9,022 nt of DNA from assembly GCA_043774925.1 (NCBI GenBank), contig JAYVSZ010000041.1:1-9022 (forward strand). Direction: 5' to 3'. Every line of letters starts with the position of its first letter. Within the stretch, counting starts at the first letter, position 1. Made by a program: the position numbers and the translations under genes. The stretch is from JAYVSZ01 sp043774925 (lineage in GTDB: Bacteria > Pseudomonadota > Gammaproteobacteria > Burkholderiales > Methylophilaceae). The notes under the pieces were generated by a model that saw nothing but the letters and a program-made list of their open reading frames with translations, was not told the DNA's origin and searched no databases. This document shows, in pieces, positions 1 through 6,468 of this stretch.

Positions 1-830
1 AGGGCACGCCAGTGAGCCAGATTGAGGTGTTAAGGGCAAAAGGTATCGACATCTCTAAACTTGCGCACAACGGTGTAGAAATCTTTTTTACGCAAGTGTT
101 TCGCGATGGCTTTTTTCATGCCGATATGCACCCAGGTAACATTCAAGTGGCTGATGATGGGCGCTACATCGCGCTGGATTTCGGCATTATGGGTTCGCTT
201 AACGACACCGACAAATACTATCTTGCGCGCAACTTTTTAGCCTTTTTTAACCGCGATTATCGCGATGTCGCCGTGGCGCACATGGAATCCGGCTGGGTGC
301 CAAAAGATACCAACATTGATGAGCTGGAAACCTGCATTCGCGCCATTTGTGAGCCGATTTTTAATAAGCCGCTAAAAGATATTTCCTTCGGCAGAACCTT
401 GTTAAGTTTATTCCAGATGTCGCGCCGATTTGGCGTGGTGATTCAGCCGCAACTGGTGATGCTGCAAAAAACTTTGCTGAATATCGAAGGTTTAGGCCGT
501 GATTTAGACCCGAACATTGATTTATGGCAAACCGCGCGACCTTTTTTGAAGCGCTGGATGAGCGAGCAAATTGGCTTTCTGAGTATCGCCAAAACACTGA
601 AAAAAGAGCTACCGTTTATTTTAAAAACTGCACCACAAATGCCGCGTTTGCTGCACCAATTTTTTACGCAGCAAACGCAAGCAGAACAAGATGCACCTTT
701 GCGCGAAGCGATTGACGCATTGGTTAAAACGCAGCAAAATCAAGCATACTGGCAAAAACGGCTTACAATTGGTATTCTTTTATTTGCTACATTTCAAATC
801 GCAATAGGATTACTATTATTCTTTAATTGA
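1..830 (+). CDS. ubiB: UbiB, ubiquinone biosynthesis kinase-like protein (C-terminal part, cut by window start)
   Basis: Member of the UbiB/ADCK/ABC1 atypical kinase-like family, needed for aerobic ubiquinone synthesis; it acts at the inner membrane, where ATPase activity is thought to help deliver lipid intermediates to the Ubi enzymes. The reading frame is open to the window edge (codons in phase with position 3), so the GTG at 12 is internal, not a start. Visible hallmarks are the HADMHPGN catalytic-loop motif (117-140) and the metal-binding DFG triplet (177-185), preceded by the conserved stretch VEIFFTQVFRDGFF. The C-terminus holds one hydrophobic segment of about 21 residues followed directly by the stop, whereas E. 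coli UbiB has two closely spaced C-terminal helices; about 230 residues follow the HADMHPGN motif here against about 250 there. The TGA stop (828-830) overlaps the ribosome binding site of the next gene, so translation may be coupled. Family assignment is secure; the N-terminal half is not visible. Confidence 0.95.
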   Translation, partial: GTPVSQIEVLRAKGIDISKLAHNGVEIFFTQVFRDGFFHADMHPGNIQVADDGRYIALDFGIMGSLNDTDKYYLARNFLAFFNRDYRDVAVAHMESGWVPKDTNIDELETCIRAICEPIFNKPLKDISFGRTLLSLFQMSRRFGVVIQPQLVMLQKTLLNIEGLGRDLDPNIDLWQTARPFLKRWMSEQIGFLSIAKTLKKELPFILKTAPQMPRLLHQFFTQQTQAEQDAPLREAIDALVKTQQNQAYWQKRLTIGILLFATFQIAIGLLLFFN

Positions 831-833
831 GGG
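829..833 (+). promoter_or_regulatory. Ribosome binding site that sets the DUF2147 start
   Basis: GAGGG lies 8 bases before the ATG at 842 and overlaps the ubiB stop codon. It favours ATG 842 over an in-frame TTG at 827, which would overlap this site and put five extra residues before the signal peptide. Confidence 0.7.
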
Positions 834-841
834 ATTCAAGC

Positions 842-1288
842 ATGCTTGCAAGACGTGTTTTGACTTTTATTATTTTATTCTTTGGCCTTAGTCATCTTGC
901 CATCGCGGCGAGCAACTCCCCTATTGGCTTGTGGAAAACCATTGACGACAGCAGTAACAAGCCGCGTTCTTTGGTGCGTATTAATGAGAACAATGGCAGT
1001 TACAGCGGTGTGGTTGAAAAAGGCTTAGATGCAGGCGATGCGCCTGATAAAGTGTGCGAAAATTGTACGGATACGCGCAAAAATAAGCCAATTATTGGTA
1101 TGACCATCTTGCAAGGCATGCGCCAAAAAGGCGATATTTTTGAAGATGGGGAGATTTTAGACCCAGAAAATGGCAAAACTTATCAGTGCAGATTGAAGTT
1201 GCTAGAAGATGGAAAAAAGCTGGAAGTGCGCGGATTTATTGGGCTTATGTTACTTGGGCGCTCACAAATTTGGATGCGTGAAGAATAA
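842..1288 (+). CDS. Exported DUF2147 family protein
   Basis: A 148-residue protein matching the DUF2147 pattern from memory: an opening GLWKT (29-33), the segment with a C-x2-C pair (C72, C75) followed by NKPIIGMTIL, the block GEILDPENGKTY (103-114), and a closing VRGFIG....GRSQIWMR. A third cysteine is C116. The N-terminus is a typical Sec signal peptide: LARR, a hydrophobic core, then cleavage near residues 22-24 (AIAAS), so the mature protein of about 125 residues should be periplasmic or outer-membrane associated. The molecular function of DUF2147 is not established; the paired cysteines could form a disulfide or bind metal, which is inference. It sits 11 bases after ubiB and 24 bases before the diguanylate cyclase, probably in one transcript. 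The start is chosen from the GAGGG site and the signal peptide. Confidence 0.85.
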   Translation: MLARRVLTFIILFFGLSHLAIAASNSPIGLWKTIDDSSNKPRSLVRINENNGSYSGVVEKGLDAGDAPDKVCENCTDTRKNKPIIGMTILQGMRQKGDIFEDGEILDPENGKTYQCRLKLLEDGKKLEVRGFIGLMLLGRSQIWMREE

Positions 1289-1298
1289 GCAACTCAAC

Positions 1299-1303
1299 AG
1301 GGA
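1299..1303 (+). promoter_or_regulatory. Ribosome binding site that sets the diguanylate cyclase start
   Basis: AGGGA directly abuts an ATG at 1304 (no spacer) but stands 9 bases before the in-frame ATG at 1313. Normal spacing favours 1313, which removes three residues (MWQ). Confidence 0.6.
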
Positions 1304-1312
1304 ATGTGGCAA

Positions 1313-2482
1313 ATGGAAGCTCGGCAAAAACATATTTTAATTGAAAAAATTAAACTGCTCTATTTGCACAGCCTAACGCCGGCTATTTTGAGTGGTATTG
1401 CCGCTTTGTTTCTGGTCGCCGCGCTATGGAAAACTGCCGATCGTCGGCACCTTATTATCTGGCTTGCTATCACCCTCATTTTGGCGATTATTCGCATCTC
1501 ACTCATCTTAAAGTTTAAGCACAAACAACCTTCTGGCGACAACGTTTTAGCTTGGGAAAAGCCTTATGTCGTTAGCATGATGGTCGTATTTTTTGTATGG
1601 GGCGTGGGTTTGCCGATTATCGTGCCTAGAGACAACATGGCATCCGTCTTTATTGTAAACACCTTTGCCATCGGCCTAGCCGCAGCGGCCAACTCTTGGT
1701 ACAACTCCATTCGCCACGTACAAATCAGCGCAATTTGCATCGCGTTACTGCCCATGATTACGGTGTTGCTCACCTACGGTCAACCAGAAGCGTTTTGGGT
1801 GGGCGTTGCCGCTTGCTGCATGTTTATTTCTTGCATTTTTACCAGCTTGATTCTGCAAAAAACCTTAAATGGCAATCTAGAACTTGCTTACGATTTAGTC
1901 TTGGCTAAAAAAGCCGCCGAGCATATTGCCAGCACCGATGCGCTCACTGGCCTAAACAATCGCAGAGCATTTTTTGAAAAAGCAGGCACCATGCTCGATT
2001 ACTGTCGCAGAGAAAGTTTGCCGATTAGCGTCATCATGCTCGACATTGATTTTTTTAAGAAAATTAACGATGAGTACGGCCACGCTATTGGCGACAAAGC
2101 CCTACAGCACGTTGCGCATGTACTACAGCGAAATTTACGCGCATCCGATGTCAGTTGTCGCTTTGGCGGAGAAGAGTTTGCGCTTTTACTGCCCAACACT
2201 GGCGACGATGAGGCCGCGATTACCGCAGAAAAAATGCGCAGCCTTATCGATAGCTCGCCTGCTGTCATACTGGGCAACCAGCAGTTAAAAATTACCGCGA
2301 GTTTTGGCGTGAGTGATGCGGGCGAAAACTTGGATGAATTGCTCAACCATGCCGACGAAGCCATGTACAAAGCCAAAAATAATGGGCGCAATGTGGTGGT
2401 AAGTTACGCCGGAACAGACAAAAGAAATACAAAATCTAACAAAAGCGCGCACGTGCGCAGCTCACTTTTAGGTGAAGCTTAG
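1313..2482 (+). CDS. Membrane-bound GGDEF diguanylate cyclase
   Basis: Expected to condense two GTP into cyclic di-GMP at the cytoplasmic face of the inner membrane. The 389-residue protein has an N-terminal region of six predicted membrane helices (roughly residues 20-190, little loop between them, MASE-like but not assigned to a named class), a short linker, and a C-terminal GGDEF domain (about 200-370). The domain carries the TDALTGLNNRR entry motif, the metal-binding DIDFFKKIND block (from D244), the active-site motif GGEEF (285-289), and the inhibitory I-site RASD (276-279) exactly five residues before it. It is therefore likely active and feedback inhibited by its product. There is no EAL domain. 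The last 20 or so residues are polar and low complexity. It closes the ubiB-DUF2147 unit and is followed by a terminator. An alternative start is ATG 1304. The signal sensed by the membrane domain is unknown. Confidence 0.93.
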   Translation: MEARQKHILIEKIKLLYLHSLTPAILSGIAALFLVAALWKTADRRHLIIWLAITLILAIIRISLILKFKHKQPSGDNVLAWEKPYVVSMMVVFFVWGVGLPIIVPRDNMASVFIVNTFAIGLAAAANSWYNSIRHVQISAICIALLPMITVLLTYGQPEAFWVGVAACCMFISCIFTSLILQKTLNGNLELAYDLVLAKKAAEHIASTDALTGLNNRRAFFEKAGTMLDYCRRESLPISVIMLDIDFFKKINDEYGHAIGDKALQHVAHVLQRNLRASDVSCRFGGEEFALLLPNTGDDEAAITAEKMRSLIDSSPAVILGNQQLKITASFGVSDAGENLDELLNHADEAMYKAKNNGRNVVVSYAGTDKRNTKSNKSAHVRSSLLGEA

Positions 2483-2498
2483 CTTTATTTAATAAAAC

Positions 2499-2522
2499 AA
2501 CATGCTCTGAGAGGCGCATGTT
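2499..2522 (-). terminator. Probable terminator of the mutM transcript (minus strand)
   Basis: A 7-bp stem, AACATGC (2499-2505) with GCATGTT (2516-2522), and a 10-base loop. Read on the minus strand it is followed by GTTTTATTAAAT, a T-rich tail, and it lies 31 bases past the mutM stop. The stem is short and moderately AT-rich, so strength is uncertain. Confidence 0.5.
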
Positions 2523-2533
2523 TATTGGCTCGC

Positions 2534-2561
2534 AGCGTATGTGCTTTTATGCGCTATTTTT
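2534..2561 (+). terminator. Probable terminator of the ubiB-DUF2147-cyclase transcript (plus strand)
   Basis: AGCGTAT (2534-2540) pairs with ATGCGCT (2549-2555), including one G-U pair, followed by A and five T (2557-2561). It lies 52 bases after the cyclase stop. The 3' arm and T-run overlap the last codons of the convergent mutM gene, so the same bases encode the mutM C-terminus on the other strand. Confidence 0.55.
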
Positions 2562-3366
2562 GGCAACTTGCGCAATAAAACGTCGAACGCTGCCCTAAGC
2601 GCACGGTTTTTATAGGTTTAGCGCAAATTTTGCATGGCTCACCCGTGCGGCCATACACAAAATATTCCTGCTGAAAATAGCCTGGATTGCCATCTGTGCC
2701 AAAAAAATCGCGCAAGCTGCTGCCACCTGCGGCAAGCGCATCGTTCAACGTTGCTTTAATCTCCGCCACCAACTGCTCACACTTGGCTAAACTCACTTTA
2801 TTTGCGGGCGTTTGCGGATTAATGCGTGCGCGAAACAGGGATTCGCTGGCATAAATATTGCCGACGCCAACGACCAAATGGCCATTCATCATCGTGGTTT
2901 TAATAGTGGCACTGCGGGTACGAATGTGCTGGTGTAAGTATTTTCCACTAAATGTATCCTCAAGCGGCTCTGGCCCAAGTGCGCTGAGAAGCGCATGCTT
3001 ATTGGGCTCCAGCCCTGCCCATAAAACGGCGCCAAAGCGCCGCGGGTCTCGCAAACGCAATACTTGATTGTCATTAAACTCCACATCAAAGTGGTCATGC
3101 TTTTCTGGCGGATAATTTCTATCGAGCAGCGAAATGCGACCTGACATGCCCAAATGTAGCAGCAATGTACCATTTTCAAAAGTCGCTAAAATATATTTAG
3201 CGCGACGCGTTAAACTGATAAGTTTTTGATTTTTTAGGGTTTCTGGCAGATGCGCAGGAATTGGCCAGCGCATAGAAGCATTGCGAATCACCACATTTTT
3301 GACGGTTTGATTAAGAAGTGGCAACAGCCCGCGCCGCGTGATTTCGACCTCGGGTAATTCGGGCAT
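2554..3366 (-). CDS. mutM: Formamidopyrimidine-DNA glycosylase (Fpg/MutM)
   Basis: Base-excision repair enzyme that removes 8-oxoguanine and formamidopyrimidines and nicks the strand by beta/delta elimination. The 270-residue length is normal for the family. All diagnostic residues are present: N-terminal MPELPEVE (catalytic Pro2, Glu3), Lys57 in the RRAKY loop, the helix-void-filling set M74, R109/R110 and F111, N170 in VGVGNIYASE, and a C-terminal zinc finger with C245, C248, C265 and C268 around the beta-hairpin R260. The ATG is fixed because Pro2 must follow it. It starts only 5 bases after the DUF4340 stop, and no purine-rich ribosome binding site is visible there (the upstream bases are CAGCAATAAGCGCT), suggesting translational coupling to the upstream transporter genes. 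Its function has no known link to that transporter, so it may simply be a passenger in the transcript. Confidence 0.97.
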   Translation of the reverse strand: MPELPEVEITRRGLLPLLNQTVKNVVIRNASMRWPIPAHLPETLKNQKLISLTRRAKYILATFENGTLLLHLGMSGRISLLDRNYPPEKHDHFDVEFNDNQVLRLRDPRRFGAVLWAGLEPNKHALLSALGPEPLEDTFSGKYLHQHIRTRSATIKTTMMNGHLVVGVGNIYASESLFRARINPQTPANKVSLAKCEQLVAEIKATLNDALAAGGSSLRDFFGTDGNPGYFQQEYFVYGRTGEPCKICAKPIKTVRLGQRSTFYCASCQK

Positions 3367-3371
3367 AGCGC

Positions 3372-4265
3372 TTATTGCTGGTTGAGCGGCGGGTTAAGCA
3401 TATTAAACCCGACATCGTTGGCAAAATGATACATCACACCTTCGTCAGGGCGGCCGAGAATGAGTTCTGGCGCTTCTGAAATTTTATCAATATGAATTTT
3501 TTTGCCATTTTTGAGCTTTATTTCAAATGATGGGTAGGTTTCTTTGTGGTTGGGCGTGTAAAGCTCTACCGACTTGGCCTGTGCTTGTTTCCAGCTAAAA
3601 TCTAGCCATTCGTTCATCTCATTTTGCGTAATTTTGGCCTTAGCCACATTCGTTGCCCATTTGCCATCGGCAATATCTACTTGCAATCTTGCCTCTTCCC
3701 ACTGCTCAAGCCGCGAATAATCAAACCCTGCAATTTGTTTGGCCTCATCTGGCGTCAATGGCGTTTTATCTACCATCTCAATCGGCTGTGTTTTTGCGGC
3801 TTCAGAGTAATTACCTGGCAACAAATAAACACCGTCTTTGTAGGCCACATATTGGTCTTCGGTCACCGTGTTGTAGGTGCCAAAAGCAAATTCATCGGTA
3901 CCTGCTGCGCTGGTGAGTCTGAGGCTTAATTGCGGATGATCTAGCCCATATTTGGCCAAATCTGTGGCGGGGAATTCCTCTACGCTAGTTGCTGCAACAA
4001 TGGCTAAAATACGCAGTACAGAGCGTTGATCGGCGCGGGTTTTGTAAGGTGCGGTCATGCGCCATAAGCCATCTACTTTATCGAATGTTGTTGCCACTTG
4101 TGCGGGAAACACTACTTTTGCCGCAGTGATATTCGCCAATTTTAATTGGGAAACTTCGTGCTTTATCTCTTCTTGCGTTTGAGGTTTCGGTCGCAAATAT
4201 AAAAATGCGACCAGCCCAGCAACCAAGGATAGCATGACTAAATTGAGTATCCATCTCTTTTTCAT
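3372..4265 (-). CDS. DUF4340 membrane-anchored protein of the Gld-type ABC system
   Basis: A 297-residue protein with a short positive N-terminus (MKKRW), one membrane helix (about 6-24) and a large domain expected on the periplasmic side. The pattern fits DUF4340: a W-M-TAPYKTRAD segment (68-79), FPATDLAKYGLDHPQL (98-112), then the LRL...FAFGTYN...QYVAYKDGVYLL block (115-149), with a weaker second copy near the C-terminus (FEIKLKNGKKIHI to LILGRPDEGVMYHF, 247-281). DUF4340 genes commonly follow GldG-like genes and the protein is presumed to be an accessory subunit; its biochemical role is unknown. The ATG at 4265 has no ribosome binding site: the bases before it (CACCT) resemble the complement of one. 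The start overlaps the TGA of a tiny upstream ORF as ATGA, which suggests translation by reinitiation. Family call is good; function is open. Confidence 0.85.
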   Translation of the reverse strand: MKKRWILNLVMLSLVAGLVAFLYLRPKPQTQEEIKHEVSQLKLANITAAKVVFPAQVATTFDKVDGLWRMTAPYKTRADQRSVLRILAIVAATSVEEFPATDLAKYGLDHPQLSLRLTSAAGTDEFAFGTYNTVTEDQYVAYKDGVYLLPGNYSEAAKTQPIEMVDKTPLTPDEAKQIAGFDYSRLEQWEEARLQVDIADGKWATNVAKAKITQNEMNEWLDFSWKQAQAKSVELYTPNHKETYPSFEIKLKNGKKIHIDKISEAPELILGRPDEGVMYHFANDVGFNMLNPPLNQQ

Positions 4266-4294
4266 AGGTGTTTTTTCATAGGTGTTTTTATCAT
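4262..4294 (-). other. Tiny ORF (10 codons) overlapping the DUF4340 start
   Basis: ATG at 4294 opens MIKTPMKKHL, ending in a TGA (4264-4262) that overlaps the DUF4340 ATG as ATGA. An AGGTGG sequence (4302-4297) ends 2 bases before this ATG and 17 bases before a second in-frame ATG at 4279. It is probably not a functional peptide; it could carry ribosomes to the DUF4340 start. This is inference from overlap geometry only. Confidence 0.3.
4263..4291. repeat. Two-copy tandem repeat, 14-base unit
   Basis: CATAGGTGTTTTTT (4263-4276) is followed by CATAGGTGTTTTTAT (4277-4291), and a partial third copy, CATAG, starts at 4292. On the minus-strand transcript each unit reads CACCTATGAAAAA, so the repeat duplicates the DUF4340 start region and creates extra ATG codons. 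It looks like a slippage-type duplication. Confidence 0.75.
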
Positions 4295-4308
4295 AGCCAC
4301 CTAAACAT
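4291..4308 (-). other. Tiny ORF (5 codons) linking the GldG-like stop to the next start
   Basis: The GldG-like TAA (4310-4308) shares a base with an ATG (4308-4306, TAATG). That frame reads MFRWL and stops at TGA 4293-4291, which overlaps the ATG at 4294 as ATGA. Such junctions are typical of termination-reinitiation. At this length it could be chance. Confidence 0.25.
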
Positions 4309-5702
4309 TACGCTTTTCTGCGTCTCCACCACAACCAGAAGCCTGCAACAAAAAAGCCGACTGGGATGAAATATTGAAAGCCGTGAAACACCAACCAAGC
4401 AATTGCGTGGCTCTTGTCATCGCTTGGAATCGTCACGTTAATGTCTTTGAGCGGCATCGGTTGAATGGTAATGAGTTTGTCATCGCCCGTGAGCCAGTTC
4501 ACCATATTTACACCAAAATCGAGGTTGCCGCCATTGGTGATAAAGGTGTTCGACAAGAAATTGCCGTTGCCCATCACCACCACGCGCTGTCCTTTTTTGC
4601 CGTAAATGCGCTCCATGGCAATCCCCACCGTAATCGGGCCGCGCTTGTCTGTTTTTTCATCAAATACAGCCTTTTGGCCTTTGCCACCGTTTACAATTTT
4701 TTCAGATTCCAGCCAGCCGTTTGGCGCAACTTCCACCAATTTACTTACTTTCCAGCCGTTGTCATCGTTGCCGATTGCGTTCACTTCATGCGCCTCTGGG
4801 AACAAGGTGCGCAGCTGAAAATTGCGTGTAATCGCATGGTCGCCATAAAAACTGGCGAAGGCAACCTTCGCGTCAGCACCATATTGCGCCGCGGTCATAT
4901 CCACCGCAATGCCTGGCGAAACTTTTAGATTGAGGTATTCCGCCACTTGTTTGAGACCGCGCAGATTATCGTCATCTAATAACCATAATACATTGCCGCC
5001 AGATTCCAAATATGTCTTGATTTTCTTCGCCTCAATGTCGCTCACATCCACTTGCGGGCCAGCAATGACCAGCATGGCACCGTTGCTCGGCACGGCTTGT
5101 GCAATAGTTAAATCTGGATTGGCAAATTTAAAGCCTTTAGCCTCAAGTTGTTTGCCAAATTCGCCCAAATCATTATTTTTAACGCCTTGTAAATGGCGCT
5201 CGCCGTGTCCATCCAAAAACATAATCGGCTGCGTGTTGGTGCGCGATAATCGCACCAATAAATTGGTCATTTCTTGCTCAGCAATCGGTGGCGAAATATG
5301 CTCAGAACGCTTGTTGTACTCAACCACAACCTCGCCATCCTCCTTAATATTCGCCTCTTGCGCGAGTTTTGGCTCGGCCGATGGATTAATGAATTTAAGG
5401 TGAATATCTTTTTTTGCACGCTGATAGCGCGCCACAAAATCCACCATGCCTTTTCTAAAGGTGTCGCCATGGTTCGCGTCATCGTTACTGGCAAACACGG
5501 TGATATTCACCGGATCTTTCATCTGTTTAAGCACGTTCACGCTACCAGGCGTGAGAATATTGCGGTTAGCCTGCGTAATGTCTTTTGAGACATGATATTG
5601 CGAGGCCAAATAGCCCAAAATGACAATGAGCAGCAAAAACAGAATAACGAAAAACCAGCTTTGCGCCAGCATTTGCAGTCTTAAATTACGATTGATTTTC
5701 AT
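4308..5702 (-). CDS. GldG-like ABC transporter auxiliary protein
   Basis: A 464-residue protein of the GldG / ABC_transp_aux type. It has an N-terminal membrane helix (about 15-34), a long extracytoplasmic domain, and a C-terminal helix (about 434-457) ending in WWRRRKA, so both ends are cytoplasmic. Supporting motifs are NILTPGSVNVLKQMKDPVNITVF (48-70, typical opening of the domain), PIMFLDGHGER (159-169), AMLVIAGPQVDVSDIEAKKIKTYLESGGNVLWLLD (209-243), and VVVMGNGNFLSN (374-385). In Flavobacterium, GldG works with the permease GldF and the ATPase GldA in gliding; in proteobacteria the role of homologues is unknown. It follows the permease by 7 bases, with AAGAGG (5719-5714) about 11 bases before the ATG, inside the end of the permease gene. 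The symbol gldG is withheld because gliding is not implied. Confidence 0.88.
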   Translation of the reverse strand: MKINRNLRLQMLAQSWFFVILFLLLIVILGYLASQYHVSKDITQANRNILTPGSVNVLKQMKDPVNITVFASNDDANHGDTFRKGMVDFVARYQRAKKDIHLKFINPSAEPKLAQEANIKEDGEVVVEYNKRSEHISPPIAEQEMTNLLVRLSRTNTQPIMFLDGHGERHLQGVKNNDLGEFGKQLEAKGFKFANPDLTIAQAVPSNGAMLVIAGPQVDVSDIEAKKIKTYLESGGNVLWLLDDDNLRGLKQVAEYLNLKVSPGIAVDMTAAQYGADAKVAFASFYGDHAITRNFQLRTLFPEAHEVNAIGNDDNGWKVSKLVEVAPNGWLESEKIVNGGKGQKAVFDEKTDKRGPITVGIAMERIYGKKGQRVVVMGNGNFLSNTFITNGGNLDFGVNMVNWLTGDDKLITIQPMPLKDINVTIPSDDKSHAIAWLVFHGFQYFIPVGFFVAGFWLWWRRRKA

Positions 5703-5709
5703 AAAGCTA

Positions 5710-6456
5710 CTAGCCTCTTAAACGGTCTGCGTCTAAGCGACGAATCGTTAAAATTAAAAAAGTGACGATAAACAAAATAAAGTAAGCAATGTCAGCCGTG
5801 TCAATCAAGCCGCCAGCAAACGATTGGAAGTGCTTCATTAGCGAAAGTTGTGACATGGTATTGCTTGGATCGCCAGCAAAAAAGCGGTCTAAAATCATCA
5901 GCGCAAACAGCGCGATAAAGCTCAAGATGGCTGCCACGACTGGTTGTGAGGTTAAGCTTGAGAAATACAAACCAAGTGCAGAAAAGCTCGCCAGCAACAA
6001 AAACAAGCCGAGTGAATTAGCAAAAATATAGCCAAAATCAATGTCAGACCAAATATTAAGCGTGCACAACATCAACGCGATATACACAATAAGTATGCTT
6101 AAAAATGCAACAAGGCCTACAAACTTACCCACCACGATTTCTGTCAGTGAAAGCGGCGCGCTAAACAAAAACGGGAGCGTTTGACCGCGGCGTTCTTCCG
6201 CAATTAAGCGCATAGAAAGTAGCGGCACGGCGAACAACATAATAAAAGATGCAAGACCGTAAACAGTTTGGCCAACAAATTGCGTGACGCCGTAGCGCTC
6301 AGCAGGGCGAATGGCGCCGGACATGACTTCAAAATAATCATTCACACCGTTTAAATAATAGGTACCAAACGCGAACATCAGCAAGGCTAAAATAATCCAG
6401 CCCATGGGTGATGCAAACATGCTTTTGAGTTCTTTTCTTGCAATACTTAATATCAT
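5710..6456 (-). CDS. ABC-2 type permease, GldF-like
   Basis: The membrane-spanning subunit of the ABC system, 248 residues. Six hydrophobic helices are visible at roughly 17-35, 62-81, 107-132, 143-165, 172-190 and 222-238. The start MILSIARKELKSMFASPMGW is typical of ABC-2 permeases, with an amphipathic segment before helix 1. The cytoplasmic stretch MRLIAEERRGQTLPFLFSAPLS (82-103) is the usual contact region with the ATPase in this subfamily. Residues 31-60 form a polar loop facing outward. A good ribosome binding site, AAAGG (6470-6466), stands 9 bases before the ATG and overlaps the ATPase stop; the genes are 12 bases apart. By family it could export or pull on a substrate; no substrate can be read from the sequence. 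NosY-like permeases are the closest alternative group, but no nos genes are nearby. Confidence 0.9.
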   Translation of the reverse strand: MILSIARKELKSMFASPMGWIILALLMFAFGTYYLNGVNDYFEVMSGAIRPAERYGVTQFVGQTVYGLASFIMLFAVPLLSMRLIAEERRGQTLPFLFSAPLSLTEIVVGKFVGLVAFLSILIVYIALMLCTLNIWSDIDFGYIFANSLGLFLLLASFSALGLYFSSLTSQPVVAAILSFIALFALMILDRFFAGDPSNTMSQLSLMKHFQSFAGGLIDTADIAYFILFIVTFLILTIRRLDADRLRG

Positions 6457-6468
6457 TTTTCTTTACCT

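Noticed and set aside
12..830. GTG at 12 as the start of a short UbiB
   Set aside because: The frame is open upstream to the window edge and the residues before the GTG (GTP) fit the UbiB sequence, so the gene is cut by the window rather than starting here.
827..841. TTG at 827 as the DUF2147 start
   Set aside because: It overlaps the ubiB stop and the GAGGG site; ATG 842 has correct spacing and begins a clean signal peptide.
1999..2391. 130-codon minus-strand ORF
   Set aside because: Antisense to the conserved GGDEF domain; Ser/Ala-rich composition typical of a shadow frame.
4374..4928. 184-codon plus-strand ORF, and another at 4909-5403
   Set aside because: Both are antisense shadows of the well-supported GldG-like gene, with no recognisable domain or ribosome binding site.
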